Made by a program: the position numbers and the translations under genes. A stretch of DNA of 64,000 bases, from assembly GCA_005503065.1 (NCBI GenBank), contig SCOE01000001.1, forward strand, positions 1 through 64,000, written 5' to 3'. Source of the stretch: Comamonadaceae bacterium ALPHA2B. Its GTDB lineage: Bacteria; Pseudomonadota; Gammaproteobacteria; Burkholderiales; Burkholderiaceae_C. This document shows positions 1 through 8,728 of the stretch, piece by piece. Positions within the stretch are counted from its first letter, which is position 1. Every line of letters begins with the position of its first letter. The notes below the pieces were generated by a model. The model did not search any database, was not told the DNA's origin, and saw only the letters and a program-made list of their open reading frames with translations.

Positions 1-235
1 GCATGGGGGGGGGTCCTTGTTTGGCGTTCGGCGCATTGTGGCGCGGCCTTCTTCCATTGTGGGGAGGCGACCGAACGTCTGCATGGCAGTGAAGGAATTG
101 CGCACGACCGGCTTGACCGCCGCAGGACCGGGGCGGACGACGGCACAAGGTCGACCAATGTGGATTGATCGGCTTGCGAGTTGCACAGCGCACCAATCTC
201 CATTTGATCAAGCCAGTTGGCACAATCATCGCGCA

Positions 236-709
236 ATGCCCACACTTGAAGACGTGTTCGCGAAGTACGGCGTAACGGCCGAAGCCGGTCAGCTGCTTGA
301 AACGGCTCTCGGGAATCTACTCATCTTGGATGCGGTGAAGTTGCATGGATTTGCCAAGGTGCAAAACAAGGCGTTGGCGCGAAAGATCCTTGATGAAGTT
401 GATCGAAAGACGCTTGGTCAGCTCATCCACGCACTTCGAAGACACAGGGCAATTCCACCAGGGTTCGAGGAAGAGCTACAGATCGCACTTGTGGAAAGGA
501 ACAGACTGAACCATTCCTTCTACCTGGAGCACAACATCCGAAAGCACTCAGAAGACGGGCGTCAGCTCATGCTTGCGGATCTCGAAGTCATTCATGAGCG
601 GATCTTCCGTGCATACATGAGTGCTTCGACACTCTCAGACATTGAGTTATCGGCCGAGACAATCGCGAAAGCGCAGACTGGCCACCTACCGCTCAAGCAA
701 CGACGGTGA
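236..709 (+). CDS. Hypothetical protein, atypical composition
   Basis: I do not recognise this 157-aa soluble protein. It looks helical and rich in charged residues (many Glu, Arg, Lys), with no signal peptide or membrane segment. The frame is open from position 17, but the upstream part is Arg/Pro-rich and not protein-like, so I start at the ATG at 236. No good ribosome-binding site precedes either choice. The codons are clearly more AT-rich (aag, gaa, ttg, cga) than in the genes that follow, which suggests recent acquisition. Its left neighbour lies outside the window. The reading frame is probably real; the function is unknown. Confidence 0.55.
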   Translation: MPTLEDVFAKYGVTAEAGQLLETALGNLLILDAVKLHGFAKVQNKALARKILDEVDRKTLGQLIHALRRHRAIPPGFEEELQIALVERNRLNHSFYLEHNIRKHSEDGRQLMLADLEVIHERIFRAYMSASTLSDIELSAETIAKAQTGHLPLKQRR

Positions 710-835
710 TGCCAGGCACGTCATCTGGTCGATTCAAATTCGAGAGCGTCTGTCGGCCAAGTTGATCTGCCGCGCGGCTCCCGCCAAAGAGCCCACGCCA
801 CAATCAACCCACCACAACAATCCGAGGAGTTGACC

Positions 836-1201
836 GTGTTCGACCACATAGGCTTCGGCGTCACGAACCTGGCCGAAAGCAAGGCGTTCTACCTGCAGGC
901 GCTCCAACCGCTGGGTGTCGAGGTCGCGATGGAGGGCGCGTACGGTGTGGGGCTGGGGCGCAACCACAAGCCCTCGCTGTGGCTCTCCGAAACCAAGGAG
1001 CGGCCCGCCCACCTGCACCTGGCCTTCGTGGCCGACACCCGCGCGCAGGTCGACGCTTTCCATGCAGCGGCACTGGCGGCGGGCGGCAAGGACAACGGCG
1101 CCCCGGGCATCCGGCCGCACTACCACGCGAACTACTACGGAGCCTTCGTACTCGACCCGGACGGGCACAACGTCGAAGCCGTCTGCCACACACCGGCCTG
1201 A
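836..1201 (+). CDS. VOC family (glyoxalase/dioxygenase fold) protein
   Basis: This is a single-domain vicinal-oxygen-chelate protein of about 121 aa. It has the N-terminal beta-alpha start FDHIGFGVTNL, a central HLHLAFVA strand and the C-terminal motif YGAFVLDPDGHNVEAVCH, typical of the glyoxalase/bleomycin-resistance superfamily. Such proteins bind a metal through His/Glu residues; the substrate cannot be told from the sequence. A TTG at 830 is also in frame, but the GAGGAG at 824-829 touches it, whereas it sits 6 nt from the GTG at 836, so I start there. It converges on livF across repeat C1. Confidence 0.8.
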   Translation: MFDHIGFGVTNLAESKAFYLQALQPLGVEVAMEGAYGVGLGRNHKPSLWLSETKERPAHLHLAFVADTRAQVDAFHAAALAAGGKDNGAPGIRPHYHANYYGAFVLDPDGHNVEAVCHTPA

Positions 1202-1210
1202 GGGAAGCCG

Positions 1211-1281
1211 ATCGTCACGAACGTGACGAATTCGGCCGCAACGCGCGTGGGGTGGGCGCTGCAGGCCGATTGCACTTTCCG
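1211..1281 (-). repeat. Repeat family C, copy 1
   Basis: Read on the minus strand, this runs from GGAAAGTGCAATCGGCCTGC through GTTGCGGCCGAATTCGTCAC to a short GTCACGTTCGTGAC palindrome. The same order of blocks recurs at 48513-48582 and 61926-61991. It fills the gap between the convergent VOC gene and livF, where it could act as a transcription end or processing structure. That role is inference. Confidence 0.75.
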
Positions 1282-1292
1282 TTTTCGAGGGG

Positions 1293-1994
1293 CTAGACGC
1301 CCAGCCGCTCCGCCAGCGCCTGCGGCTGCGCCAGCAGCTCGGCCGACGCACCGGCCAGCACGATGCGCCCCTTCTCCATCACCACCGCCTGGTCGGTGTG
1401 GTGCAGCACCTTGTGCCAGTCGCGGTCCACGATGAGGGTGGCGATGCCGGTGCCGCGGATCTCGGCGATCACGCGCCAGATCTCGGCCACCACCAGCGGC
1501 GCCAGGCCCTCGGTGGCCTCGTCCAGGATCATGAGGCGCGGGTTGGTCATCAGCGCGCGGCCGATGGAGAGCATCTGCTGCTCGCCGCCCGACAGCTGCT
1601 GGCCGCCGTGCGAGAGGCGCTCCGCCAAACGCGGGAAGGTGGCCATCACGCGCTCGAAGGTCCAGTCGCGCCGGCCGTCGGTGCCCGCGCGCGCGGCCAT
1701 GACGAGGTTCTCGCGCACCGTCAGGTTGGGGAAGATGCCGCGGCCTTCGGGCACGTAGCCGATGCCCAGCCGCGCCATCTTCTCCGGCGGCCAGCCGGTG
1801 ACGGGGCGGCCGTCGCACTGCACCTGGCCCGAGGCCGGCCGCACGTAGCCCATCACGCTGCGGATCAGCGTGGTCTTGCCCATGCCGTTGCGGCCCAGCA
1901 GGCCGACGGAGGTCGCGGCGGGCACCTCGGCGTCGACGCCGCGCAGGATGTGGCTGTCGCCGTAGTAGGTGTGGAGGTCGAGGATGGAGAGCAT
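1293..1994 (-). CDS. livF: LivF-type ABC transporter ATP-binding protein
   Basis: This is one of the two ATPases of a branched-chain-amino-acid-type (HAAT) importer. Visible motifs are Walker A GRNGMGKT (34-41), signature LSGGEQQ (134-140) and Walker B ending MILDEATEGLAP, the form typical of LivF rather than LivG. At 233 aa it is full length. It is the last gene of the leftward unit that also holds livK, livH, livM, livG, a hydrolase and benzoate-CoA ligase, so the likely cargo is benzoate or a related aromatic acid; that is inferred from context. It is separated from livG by 149 nt carrying half of repeat A. Confidence 0.9.
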   Translation of the reverse strand: MLSILDLHTYYGDSHILRGVDAEVPAATSVGLLGRNGMGKTTLIRSVMGYVRPASGQVQCDGRPVTGWPPEKMARLGIGYVPEGRGIFPNLTVRENLVMAARAGTDGRRDWTFERVMATFPRLAERLSHGGQQLSGGEQQMLSIGRALMTNPRLMILDEATEGLAPLVVAEIWRVIAEIRGTGIATLIVDRDWHKVLHHTDQAVVMEKGRIVLAGASAELLAQPQALAERLGV

Positions 1995-2030
1995 GTCAGG
2001 GCTTGAACGTGTTGCCCGCCCATGCGGAAT

Positions 2031-2075
2031 CGGACAGCCGAACGCAGAGGTCGCAAAGGTCGCGCAGAGGACGCA
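2031..2075. repeat. Repeat family A, half copy
   Basis: This begins CGGACAGCCGAACGCAGAGG and continues with GCGCAGAGGACGCAGAG, matching the left arm of the long hairpins at 3846, 14116 and 32457. The matching right arm is missing, apart from a short GCCTCTGCGAT at about 2115. It lies between livG and livF inside one operon. Confidence 0.7.
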
Positions 2076-2143
2076 GAGAAAACCTGTTGAGGTGGTCAGG
2101 AGCCGTTTTCAAGGCCTCTGCGATCGACTGTTCCGGCGTCATC

Positions 2144-2890
2144 TCAATGCTCCTCACCCAGGTACGCCGTGCGCACATCCGGATTGGTGCGGATGGCGGC
2201 CGGGTCGCCGGTCGCGATCACGGCGCCGTTGACCATCACGGTGATGCGGTCGGCGATGCGGAACACCGCGTCCATGTCGTGCTCCACCAGCAGGATGGCG
2301 TGCGAGGCCTTGAGCTGCGCGAGCAGGCCCAGCATGCGGTCGGTTTCCTCGGCGCCCATGCCGGCCAGCGGCTCGTCCAGCAGCAGCACGCGCGGGCGCG
2401 TGGCGAGGCACATGGCGACTTCGAGCTGACGCTTGGCGCCGTGGCTGAGCGTGCCGGCAATGCGATCGGCCTCGGCGGCGAGGCCGGTCGCTTCGAGCGC
2501 GGACTGCGCGGCGGCGTTGCTGGTGGCGCAGCCGCGGCTCGACTCCCACAGCGCCCACGGCCGCGGATGCACGGCCTGCGCCGCCAGGCGGCAGTTCTCC
2601 AGCACCGTGAACTCGGGGAAGATGGTCGTGCGCTGGTAGCTGCGACCCACGCCGTCCAGGGCACGCCGCGGCTGGCTGCGCGCGGTGATGTCCTCGCCCT
2701 CGAGCGTGATGCGACCGGCCGACGCGGCGATCTCGCCCGAGAGCATGTTGATCAGCGTCGACTTGCCTGCGCCGTTGGTGCCGATGACGGCATGCACCTC
2801 GCCCACGTGCAGGTCGAGCGTGACGGCGTTCACTGCCACCAGCCCGCCGAAGCGGCGCGTGAGGCCTTCGACCTGGAGGAAGCGGCTCAT
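2144..2890 (-). CDS. livG: LivG-type ABC transporter ATP-binding protein
   Basis: This is the second ATPase of the Liv-type importer, 248 aa. Walker A is GTNGAGKST (37-45), the signature region reads LSHGAKRQLE, Walker B is LLLDEPLAGMG, and the H-loop is LLVEHDMDAV. The C-terminus with GDPAAIRTNPDVRTAYLGEE is characteristic of LivG, whose tail contacts LivF. The frame is open far upstream, but the ATG at 2890 overlaps the livM stop (ATGA), which fixes the start and implies translational coupling. Confidence 0.92.
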   Translation of the reverse strand: MSRFLQVEGLTRRFGGLVAVNAVTLDLHVGEVHAVIGTNGAGKSTLINMLSGEIAASAGRITLEGEDITARSQPRRALDGVGRSYQRTTIFPEFTVLENCRLAAQAVHPRPWALWESSRGCATSNAAAQSALEATGLAAEADRIAGTLSHGAKRQLEVAMCLATRPRVLLLDEPLAGMGAEETDRMLGLLAQLKASHAILLVEHDMDAVFRIADRITVMVNGAVIATGDPAAIRTNPDVRTAYLGEEH

Positions 2891-3840
2891 CGTGCGGCTC
2901 CCTGCGGCGACAGGCGCTGCGCGATGCCGATCAGCCCCTTGGGCAGCAGGGCAACGAAGACGATGATGACGATGCCCAGGCTCAGCTGCCAGTGGTCGGC
3001 CAGCGGCCCGACCAGCGCGTGCGTGGACAGCAGCTCCTTGAGCAGCGTGAAGGCCACGGCACCCAGCACCGCGCCGCGCAGGTGGCCCAGGCCGCCGAGG
3101 ATGATCATGAGGAGCACCTCGCCCGAGTTGTGCCAGGCCAGCAGCTCGGGGTTGACCACGCCGTCGCGCGAGGCGACCAGGCAGCCCGCCAGGCCCGCGA
3201 GCGCGCCGGCGATGACGAAGGCCGCGAGCTTGTAGGCGTAGGTGGGAAAGCCCATCGCGCGCATGCGCTGCTCGTTGACGCGGATGCCCGCCAGCGCGGC
3301 ACCGAAGCGCGAGCGGCGGATGAGCGCCAGCAGCCCATAGGTGGCCACCAGCGCGGCCAGCACCACGTAGAACAGCACCGCGCGGTTCTCCAGGTCGATC
3401 GGCCCGATGGCAGGCCGGATGTACATGTAGATGCCGTCGCTGCCCCCGCCGACCGGCGTGTCGTGGAAGACGAAGAAGGCCATCTGCGCGAAGGCCAGCG
3501 TGACCATGATGAAGTACACGCCCTTGGTCCGCAGGCTCAGCGCTCCGGTCACGAGCGCATACAGCGCCGCTGCGCCCATCGACAGCACCAGCACCACCAG
3601 CAGGTTGCCGCCGTCCTTGCCCGAGGCCAGCACCGTGGCATAGGCGCCGATGCCGTAGAAGGCCGCGTGGCCCAGGCTCACGAGGCCGGTCATGCCCACC
3701 AGCAGTTCGAGGCTGAGCGCGAAGATCGACAGGATCATCACCTTGACGACCAGGTCCGACAGGTAGCCGCCGAGCAGGGGGCCGGCGATGGCGAGAGCCA
3801 CGGCGCACAGCAGCGGCAGCAGGAAGGACAGGGACTTCAT
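2887..3840 (-). CDS. livM: LivM-type ABC transporter permease
   Basis: This is the inner-membrane permease of the HAAT-type importer, 317 aa and strongly hydrophobic, with about eight to ten membrane spans. The family hallmark GMTGLVSLGHAAFYGIGAY follows the second span, and the C-terminal part contains the GGLGHLRGAVLGA loop that contacts the ATPases. An in-frame ATG 66 nt upstream would extend it into repeat A; the start at 3840 gives the normal MKSLSFLLPLL membrane start. Its 3' end overlaps livG by 4 nt. Confidence 0.92.
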   Translation of the reverse strand: MKSLSFLLPLLCAVALAIAGPLLGGYLSDLVVKVMILSIFALSLELLVGMTGLVSLGHAAFYGIGAYATVLASGKDGGNLLVVLVLSMGAAALYALVTGALSLRTKGVYFIMVTLAFAQMAFFVFHDTPVGGGSDGIYMYIRPAIGPIDLENRAVLFYVVLAALVATYGLLALIRRSRFGAALAGIRVNEQRMRAMGFPTYAYKLAAFVIAGALAGLAGCLVASRDGVVNPELLAWHNSGEVLLMIILGGLGHLRGAVLGAVAFTLLKELLSTHALVGPLADHWQLSLGIVIIVFVALLPKGLIGIAQRLSPQGAAR

Positions 3841-3845
3841 GGGAG

Positions 3846-3970
3846 CGGACAGCCGAACGCGGAGGACGCAAAGGATTGGCCGGGGGCGCAGAAGGGAGAA
3901 GAACAAAGAACTTCAAAGGTCTCTTCTGCGACCTCTGCGTAATCTCTGCGCCCTCTGCGTTCGGTCCCCG
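3846..3970. repeat. Repeat family A, hairpin copy
   Basis: This is a 125-nt imperfect inverted repeat. The left end CGGACAGCCGAACGC pairs with the right end GCGTTCGGTCCCCG, with further inner blocks of the type GCGCAGAAG / CTTCTGCG. It lies between livH and livM, so it would be a large structure inside the operon mRNA. Copies at 14116-14237 and 32457-32577 share the arms. Confidence 0.85.
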
Positions 3971-3979
3971 TATGCGACT

Positions 3980-4852
3980 TCACGTGCGCCTCCCCATCAG
4001 CCCCTCGGGCCGCCAGATGAGCACGGCGGCCATCAGCACGTAGACGCCGATGCCGCTGATCTCGGCGAAGAAGACCTTGCCGAAGGTGTCGACGAAGCCC
4101 ACGAGCAGCGAGGCGATGAGCGCGCCGGTGATGGAGCCGATGCCGCCGATCACCACCACCACGAAGCAGATGATCAGCACGCTCGCGCCCATGTTGGGAT
4201 ACACCGAGGACATGGGCGCCGAGATCATGCCGGCCAGGGCCGCCAGCGCCACGCCGCCGGCGAAGACGATGCGGTACAGCCGGCGGATGTCGATGCCCAG
4301 CCCGCGCACCATGTCGCGGTTGCTCGCGCCGGCGCGGATCATCATGCCCAGGCGCGTGCGGTTGACCACCCAGTACAGGGCCACCGCCAGCACGATGCAG
4401 GCGGCCGACGCGAAGAGGCGGTACCAGGGATAGCTCATGACGCTGCCCAGCGCGAAGCTGCCGTCCAGCCAGGGCGGCACCTTCACGCCGTGCACGTCGT
4501 TGCCCAGCAGGATGGAGCGCAGCTCCTCGAAGACGAGGATCAGGCCGTAGGTCATCAGCACCTGCTGCAGGTGGTCGCGCTGGTAGAGGTAGCTGAAGAA
4601 CACCCACTCCAGCACGTAGCCGAAGATCGCCGCCAGCACCACGCCGGCCACCAGCATCACCAGGAACTGGTCGCCGAAGAGCGGCGACAGCGCGAAGGCC
4701 ATGTACGCGCCGATCATGTAGAAGCTGCCGTGCGCCAGGTTGATCACGCCCATGATCCCGAAGATCAGCGTGAGGCCCGAGGCCAGCAGGAACAGCAGCA
4801 GCCCGTACTGAACCGAGTTCAGGCACTGGACGAGGAAGGTGCCGAGATCCAC
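3980..4852 (-). CDS. livH: LivH-type ABC transporter permease
   Basis: This is the second permease of the importer, 290 aa with about eight spans. It shows the LivH signature GLTLIFGIMGVINLAHGSFYM near the N-terminus and GGIGSITGALIASLLVGF toward the C-terminus. No ATG is available near the conserved start; the GTG at 4852 (VDLGTFLVQCLNSVQYGL) gives the normal family N-terminus. The frame stays open far upstream, but that part is antisense to livK. A REP-like hairpin separates it from livK. Confidence 0.9.
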   Translation of the reverse strand: MDLGTFLVQCLNSVQYGLLLFLLASGLTLIFGIMGVINLAHGSFYMIGAYMAFALSPLFGDQFLVMLVAGVVLAAIFGYVLEWVFFSYLYQRDHLQQVLMTYGLILVFEELRSILLGNDVHGVKVPPWLDGSFALGSVMSYPWYRLFASAACIVLAVALYWVVNRTRLGMMIRAGASNRDMVRGLGIDIRRLYRIVFAGGVALAALAGMISAPMSSVYPNMGASVLIICFVVVVIGGIGSITGALIASLLVGFVDTFGKVFFAEISGIGVYVLMAAVLIWRPEGLMGRRT

Positions 4853-4938
4853 GAGTGAGGTTCCGCGAGGCGAGGTAAGGGAAGGGGGAAGGGCGCGAGC
4901 GTCGCTGTCTGGTGGCTCGGTGCCGGGTGCACCACGGT

Positions 4939-5008
4939 CCGTTCGGCCTGAGCCTGTCGAAGGCCCGGCGCGATAGGACGCGGGCTTCGACAGGCTCAGC
5001 CTGAACGG
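4939..5008. repeat. Repeat family B, REP-like hairpin
   Basis: The near-perfect inverted repeat has arms CCGTTCGGCCTGAGCCTGTC... (4939-4966) and ...GACAGGCTCAGCCTGAACGG (4982-5008). It lies in the 167-nt gap between livK and livH. A second, more diverged copy is at 48410-48469. In this position it may protect the livK message or attenuate read-through so that the binding protein is made in excess; that is inference. Confidence 0.8.
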
Positions 5009-5019
5009 CTGTGAGCGGC

Positions 5020-6189
5020 TTACATCCTGCAGCCGCGTGCGGGATCGGCCAGCCCCTTGATCGCCACGTTCACCAGCTTGTTCTCCTTGCCTTCGACCTT
5101 GCGCAGGTAGATGTCCTGCACCGGGTTGTGGGACTTGCCGATCGTGAAGGTGCCGCGCGGGCTGTCGATCCTGGCCTTCTCGATGGCGGCGGCGATCTCC
5201 GCCTTCTTGGAGAAGTCGCCCTTGGTGGCGGCGAGGCCCGCGCCCAGCATCTGCGCCGCGTCGTAGCCCTGCACCGCGTACACGTCGGGCTGCAGCTTGA
5301 AGGCCTTGGCGTAGGCGGTGCGGAAGGCGTTGTCCCTGGGCGTGTTCAGGCCGTCGGCGTAGTGCAGCGTGGTGAGCATGCCCTGCGCGGCCTCGCCCTG
5401 CGCGTCCAGCGTGCCGTCGGTCAGGAAGCCGGGGCCATAGAGCGGGATCGACTTGTTCAGGCCCGCGCCCGCGTAGTCCTTGACGAACTTCACGGCGCCG
5501 CCGCCGGCGAAGAAGGAATACACCGCGTCGGGCTTGGCAGCGGCGATCTCGGTCAGCAGCGCCTGGAACTCGACGTTGGGGAAGGGCAGCGTCAGGTTCT
5601 TGACCACCTTGCCGCCGCCCTTCTCGAAGCCTTCCTTGAAACCGGCCACCGACTCGTCGCCGGCCGCGTACTTCCAGGTCAGGGTGATCGCGGTCTTCTT
5701 GCCCTGCTTGGCGGCCACCTCGCCCATGGCGTAGGCCGGCTGCCAGTTGCTGAAGGAGCTGCGGAAGATGTTGGGCGCGCACATCGGGCCGGTCACGGCG
5801 TCGGCGCCCGCATTGGGCACGATCAGCATGGTGCCGCTTTCCTTGGCGGCCTTGGCCATGGCCATCGCCACGCCCGAGTGCACCGTGCCGACGATCACGT
5901 CGACGTTGTCGCGCTTGATCAGCTTGTTGACGTTGTCGGTCGCCTTGGCGGGGTCGGACTCGTCGTCCACCTTGAAGTACTCGATCTCGCGGCCGCCGAG
6001 CTTGCCGCCCTGCTCCTCGACGTAGAGCTTGAAGCCGTTCTCGATGGCCACGCCCAGGGCGGTGTAGGTGCCGCTGTAGGGGAGCATCAGGCCCACCTTG
6101 ATCTTGCCGGCGCCCTGGGCGGCGGCGGTGGCGGCGAGGCCGGCCAGGGCCAGCGTGGCCAAGGCGGTGCGGGCGAATCGGATGCGCAT
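5020..6189 (-). CDS. livK: LivK-type periplasmic substrate-binding protein
   Basis: This is the type I periplasmic binding protein of the HAAT importer, 389 aa. It starts with a Sec signal peptide (RFARTALATLALAGLAATAAAQ), followed by KIKVGLMLPYSGTYTALG, the usual first strand of the Peripla_BP_6 fold. It captures the ligand outside the inner membrane and delivers it to LivHM. Family members bind branched-chain amino acids, amides or aromatic acids; with benzoate-CoA ligase and hydrolase genes upstream in the same unit, an aromatic acid such as benzoate is the best guess. Confidence 0.9.
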   Translation of the reverse strand: MRIRFARTALATLALAGLAATAAAQGAGKIKVGLMLPYSGTYTALGVAIENGFKLYVEEQGGKLGGREIEYFKVDDESDPAKATDNVNKLIKRDNVDVIVGTVHSGVAMAMAKAAKESGTMLIVPNAGADAVTGPMCAPNIFRSSFSNWQPAYAMGEVAAKQGKKTAITLTWKYAAGDESVAGFKEGFEKGGGKVVKNLTLPFPNVEFQALLTEIAAAKPDAVYSFFAGGGAVKFVKDYAGAGLNKSIPLYGPGFLTDGTLDAQGEAAQGMLTTLHYADGLNTPRDNAFRTAYAKAFKLQPDVYAVQGYDAAQMLGAGLAATKGDFSKKAEIAAAIEKARIDSPRGTFTIGKSHNPVQDIYLRKVEGKENKLVNVAIKGLADPARGCRM

Positions 6190-6264
6190 GTCTGTCTCCT
6201 CTCGGGGTGGTGAAAATACTTTAACCGTGAACTATTCAGGACTGAAACGCGTGTTTGCCCGAAG

Positions 6265-7065
6265 TCAGGGCGCGTCTCGCGTCGAGGCCGACACCATGCC
6301 CGCGGTAGCGGCGATCACCTGTTCGGGTTGATCCCTATGTGGGGAATGTCCGCATGCGGCGATTTCGAGCAGCCGCGTGCCGGGCACCCGCGCCGCGATG
6401 CCGCGGATCTGGGCCAGCGTGCCGTACTCGTCGTCGATGCCCTGGATCGCCAGCACCGGGCAGCGGATGCCCTGGAGTTCGTTCTCGATGTTCCAGTCGC
6501 GAAAGGGCGGATGCAGCCAGATGCCGTTCCAGCCGCCGAAGGCCGAGTCCACGTCGTCGTGGTAGCGCGCGAGGCGCCCGCGCAGGTCGGTGGTGGCGTA
6601 GGCCTGGCGCGCGAGCGCGATGTTGGCCACCGTCACGTCCTCCACGAAGATGTGCGGCGCCAGCAGCACGAGGCCCTGCGTGCGTTCGGGAAAGCGCGAC
6701 GCGTACAGCAGCGCGATCGAGCCGCCGTCGCTGTGGCCGAAGAGCCAGGGCTTCTCGTCCAGGCCAATGGCGTCGAAGAAGGCGGGCAGCACCTCGTGGG
6801 CCTGGCGGTGCATGAAGTCGATGTCCCACACCTCGCCCTCGGCACGCGGCGTGGAGCGGCCGTAGCCGGGTCGCGAGAACACCAGGCCGCGCACGCCGGC
6901 CTCGGCGCATACGCGATCGGGAAAGTCCTTCCACATCGCGACCGAGCCCAGGCCCTCGTGCAGGAAGACGACCAGCGGCGCGTCGCCTTCGCGCGGGCCG
7001 ATCCAGCGGTGCTCGATGCGCACCGCGCGGCCGCGCCAGTCGATGGACGCGAACTCGACGGTCAT
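6265..7065 (-). CDS. Alpha/beta hydrolase
   Basis: This is an alpha/beta-fold hydrolase of 266 aa. It has the oxyanion region VFLHEGLGS, nucleophile elbow GHSDGG (Ser112), a probable acid at Asp211 or Asp212 (GIDDEYGT) and the catalytic His at CGHSPHRD (His240), so the triad is complete. It sits 58 nt downstream of benzoate-CoA ligase and upstream of livK in the leftward unit. A role in hydrolysing a CoA thioester or an aromatic ester is plausible: thioesterase salvage of dead-end CoA esters, or release of benzoate from esters. The sequence alone does not decide. Its ribosome-binding site GGAGGTG lies in a GC-rich, repeat-like junction. Confidence 0.85.
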   Translation of the reverse strand: MTVEFASIDWRGRAVRIEHRWIGPREGDAPLVVFLHEGLGSVAMWKDFPDRVCAEAGVRGLVFSRPGYGRSTPRAEGEVWDIDFMHRQAHEVLPAFFDAIGLDEKPWLFGHSDGGSIALLYASRFPERTQGLVLLAPHIFVEDVTVANIALARQAYATTDLRGRLARYHDDVDSAFGGWNGIWLHPPFRDWNIENELQGIRCPVLAIQGIDDEYGTLAQIRGIAARVPGTRLLEIAACGHSPHRDQPEQVIAATAGMVSASTRDAP

Positions 7066-7123
7066 TGGAGCACCTCCGGCTTCGCCTGCGGTGCGAGCCC
7101 CTTCGGAGCGGCCGGGCGTCGGC

Positions 7124-8674
7124 TCATGCCCGCTCTTTTTCGCGCAACCGGAAGCGCTGGATCTTGCCCGTGGCGGTCTTGGGCAGCTCGTCGATGAACT
7201 CGATCAGGCGCGGGTACTTGTAGGGCGCGAGGCGTTCCTTCACGAAGGCCTTGAGCGCCGCCTCGTCCGCCTGCCGGCCGGGCTTGAGCACCACGAAGGC
7301 CTTGGTCTTGGTCAGGCCCTCGGCGTCGGGAATGCCGATCACGGCGGCCTCCAGCACGGCGGGGTGCTGCTGCAGGGTGGACTCGACCTCGAAGGGCGAG
7401 ACGTAGATGCCGCTGACCTTCAGCATGTCGTCGCTGCGGCCGGCGTAGGTGTAGTAGCCCTCGGCGTCGCGGATGTACTTGTCGCCGCTCTTGGTCCAGC
7501 CGCCCAGGAAGGTGTCGCGCGTCTTCTCGCGGTTGCCCCAGTACATGAGCGCACTGCTGGGCCCCTTGATGTAGAGATCGCCCACCTCGCCATCGGCCAC
7601 CGGGCGGCCGTCCTCGCCGCGCAGCTCGATCTCGTAGCCCTCCACCGGCTTGCCGGTGCTGCCGTAGCGCACGTCGCCCGGCCGGTTGGAGATGAAGACA
7701 TGCAGCATCTCGGTGGAGCCGATGCCGTCGATGATGTCGCAGCCGAAGTGCGCCTTGAAGCGTTGCGCGATCTCGGCCGGCAGCGCCTCGCCGGCCGACG
7801 AGCCCATGCGCAGCGCCACCTGCTCGCGCGAGGGCAGCTGGGGCGAGGCGAGCATGCCGGCGTAGCCGGTGGGCGCGCCGAAGAACACGGTGGGCTTGTG
7901 CTCGGCCGCGGTCCAGCGCTTGAACACCGCATCGGGCGTCGGGCGCTCGGCCATCAGCACCACGCTCGCGCCGACCGAGAGCGGGAAGGTCAGGGCGTTG
8001 CCCAGCCCGTAGGCGAAGTACAGCTTGGCGGCCGAGAAGCAGACGTCGTCCTCGGTGAGCTGCAGCACAGCCTTGCCATACAGCTCCGCGGTCCACCACA
8101 GGTTGCCGTGCGTGTGCACCGTGCCCTTGGGCTTGCCGGTGGAGCCCGAGGAGTACAGCCAGAAGCCGGGGTCGTCGGGCGTCGTGGGCGCGGGTGAGCT
8201 GCGCGGCGTGGCGGCGCCCAGCGCGGCCTCGAACTCCACCATGCCGGCCGGAAGTTCGCCCGTGGGCTGCGACACCAGCACCGTCGCCAGCTCGTGCGGC
8301 ACCTTCTCCATCGCGCTCTGCAGCACCGGCAGCAGCGCGCCCGACACCAGGGCCGCCTGCGCGCGCGCGTGTTCCAGCATGTACGCATAGTCCTCGGACA
8401 TGAGCAGCGTGTTCACCGCGACCGGCACCACGCCGGCATACAGGCAGCCGAGGAAGCTCACCGGCCAGTCGTGCGAGTCGTGCATGAGCAGCAGCACGCG
8501 CTCCTCGCGACGCACGCCGGCGGCGTGCAGGGCGCCGGCGAGCCGGCGGGCACGCGCTTCCAGTTCGCCGTAGTGCAGCGGCCCGCGGTCGTCGATGTAC
8601 GCGACCCGGTCGGCCCGGCCGCGGTTGAGGGCGAACAGGTGCTCGGCGAAATTGAAGCGGGCGGGCAGGCTCAT
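7124..8674 (-). CDS. bclA: Benzoate-CoA ligase
   Basis: This 516-aa ANL-superfamily adenylate-forming ligase makes benzoyl-CoA from benzoate, ATP and CoA, the entry step of the box pathway. The phosphate-binding motif YSSGSTGKPKG is at 174-184. The MHDSHDWPVSFLGCLYAG and VNTLLMSEDYAYML segments are characteristic of benzoate-CoA ligases, and the C-terminal KTATGKIQRFRLR carries the catalytic lysine. The ATG at 8674 follows GGAGACA; an upstream in-frame ATG lacks support. It is the second gene of the leftward unit that starts at the promoter shared with boxR. A 4-hydroxybenzoate or aminobenzoate preference cannot be excluded, but the box genes favour benzoate. Confidence 0.93.
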   Translation of the reverse strand: MSLPARFNFAEHLFALNRGRADRVAYIDDRGPLHYGELEARARRLAGALHAAGVRREERVLLLMHDSHDWPVSFLGCLYAGVVPVAVNTLLMSEDYAYMLEHARAQAALVSGALLPVLQSAMEKVPHELATVLVSQPTGELPAGMVEFEAALGAATPRSSPAPTTPDDPGFWLYSSGSTGKPKGTVHTHGNLWWTAELYGKAVLQLTEDDVCFSAAKLYFAYGLGNALTFPLSVGASVVLMAERPTPDAVFKRWTAAEHKPTVFFGAPTGYAGMLASPQLPSREQVALRMGSSAGEALPAEIAQRFKAHFGCDIIDGIGSTEMLHVFISNRPGDVRYGSTGKPVEGYEIELRGEDGRPVADGEVGDLYIKGPSSALMYWGNREKTRDTFLGGWTKSGDKYIRDAEGYYTYAGRSDDMLKVSGIYVSPFEVESTLQQHPAVLEAAVIGIPDAEGLTKTKAFVVLKPGRQADEAALKAFVKERLAPYKYPRLIEFIDELPKTATGKIQRFRLREKERA

Positions 8675-8728
8675 CGTTGTCTCCAGTCGTTCGGGGCGCC
8701 GCATGGGCCGGCGCCGTGCACGCGGCGC

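Noticed and set aside
2144-3916. A 590-codon frame that could suggest a LivM-LivG fusion
   Set aside because: The part upstream of 2890 is the wrong frame of livM (Arg/Pro-rich); real LivM is in another frame and overlaps LivG by ATGA.
3980-5782. A long frame extending livH upstream by about 310 codons
   Set aside because: The extension is antisense-like sequence over livK and the REP hairpin; the GTG at 4852 gives the family start.
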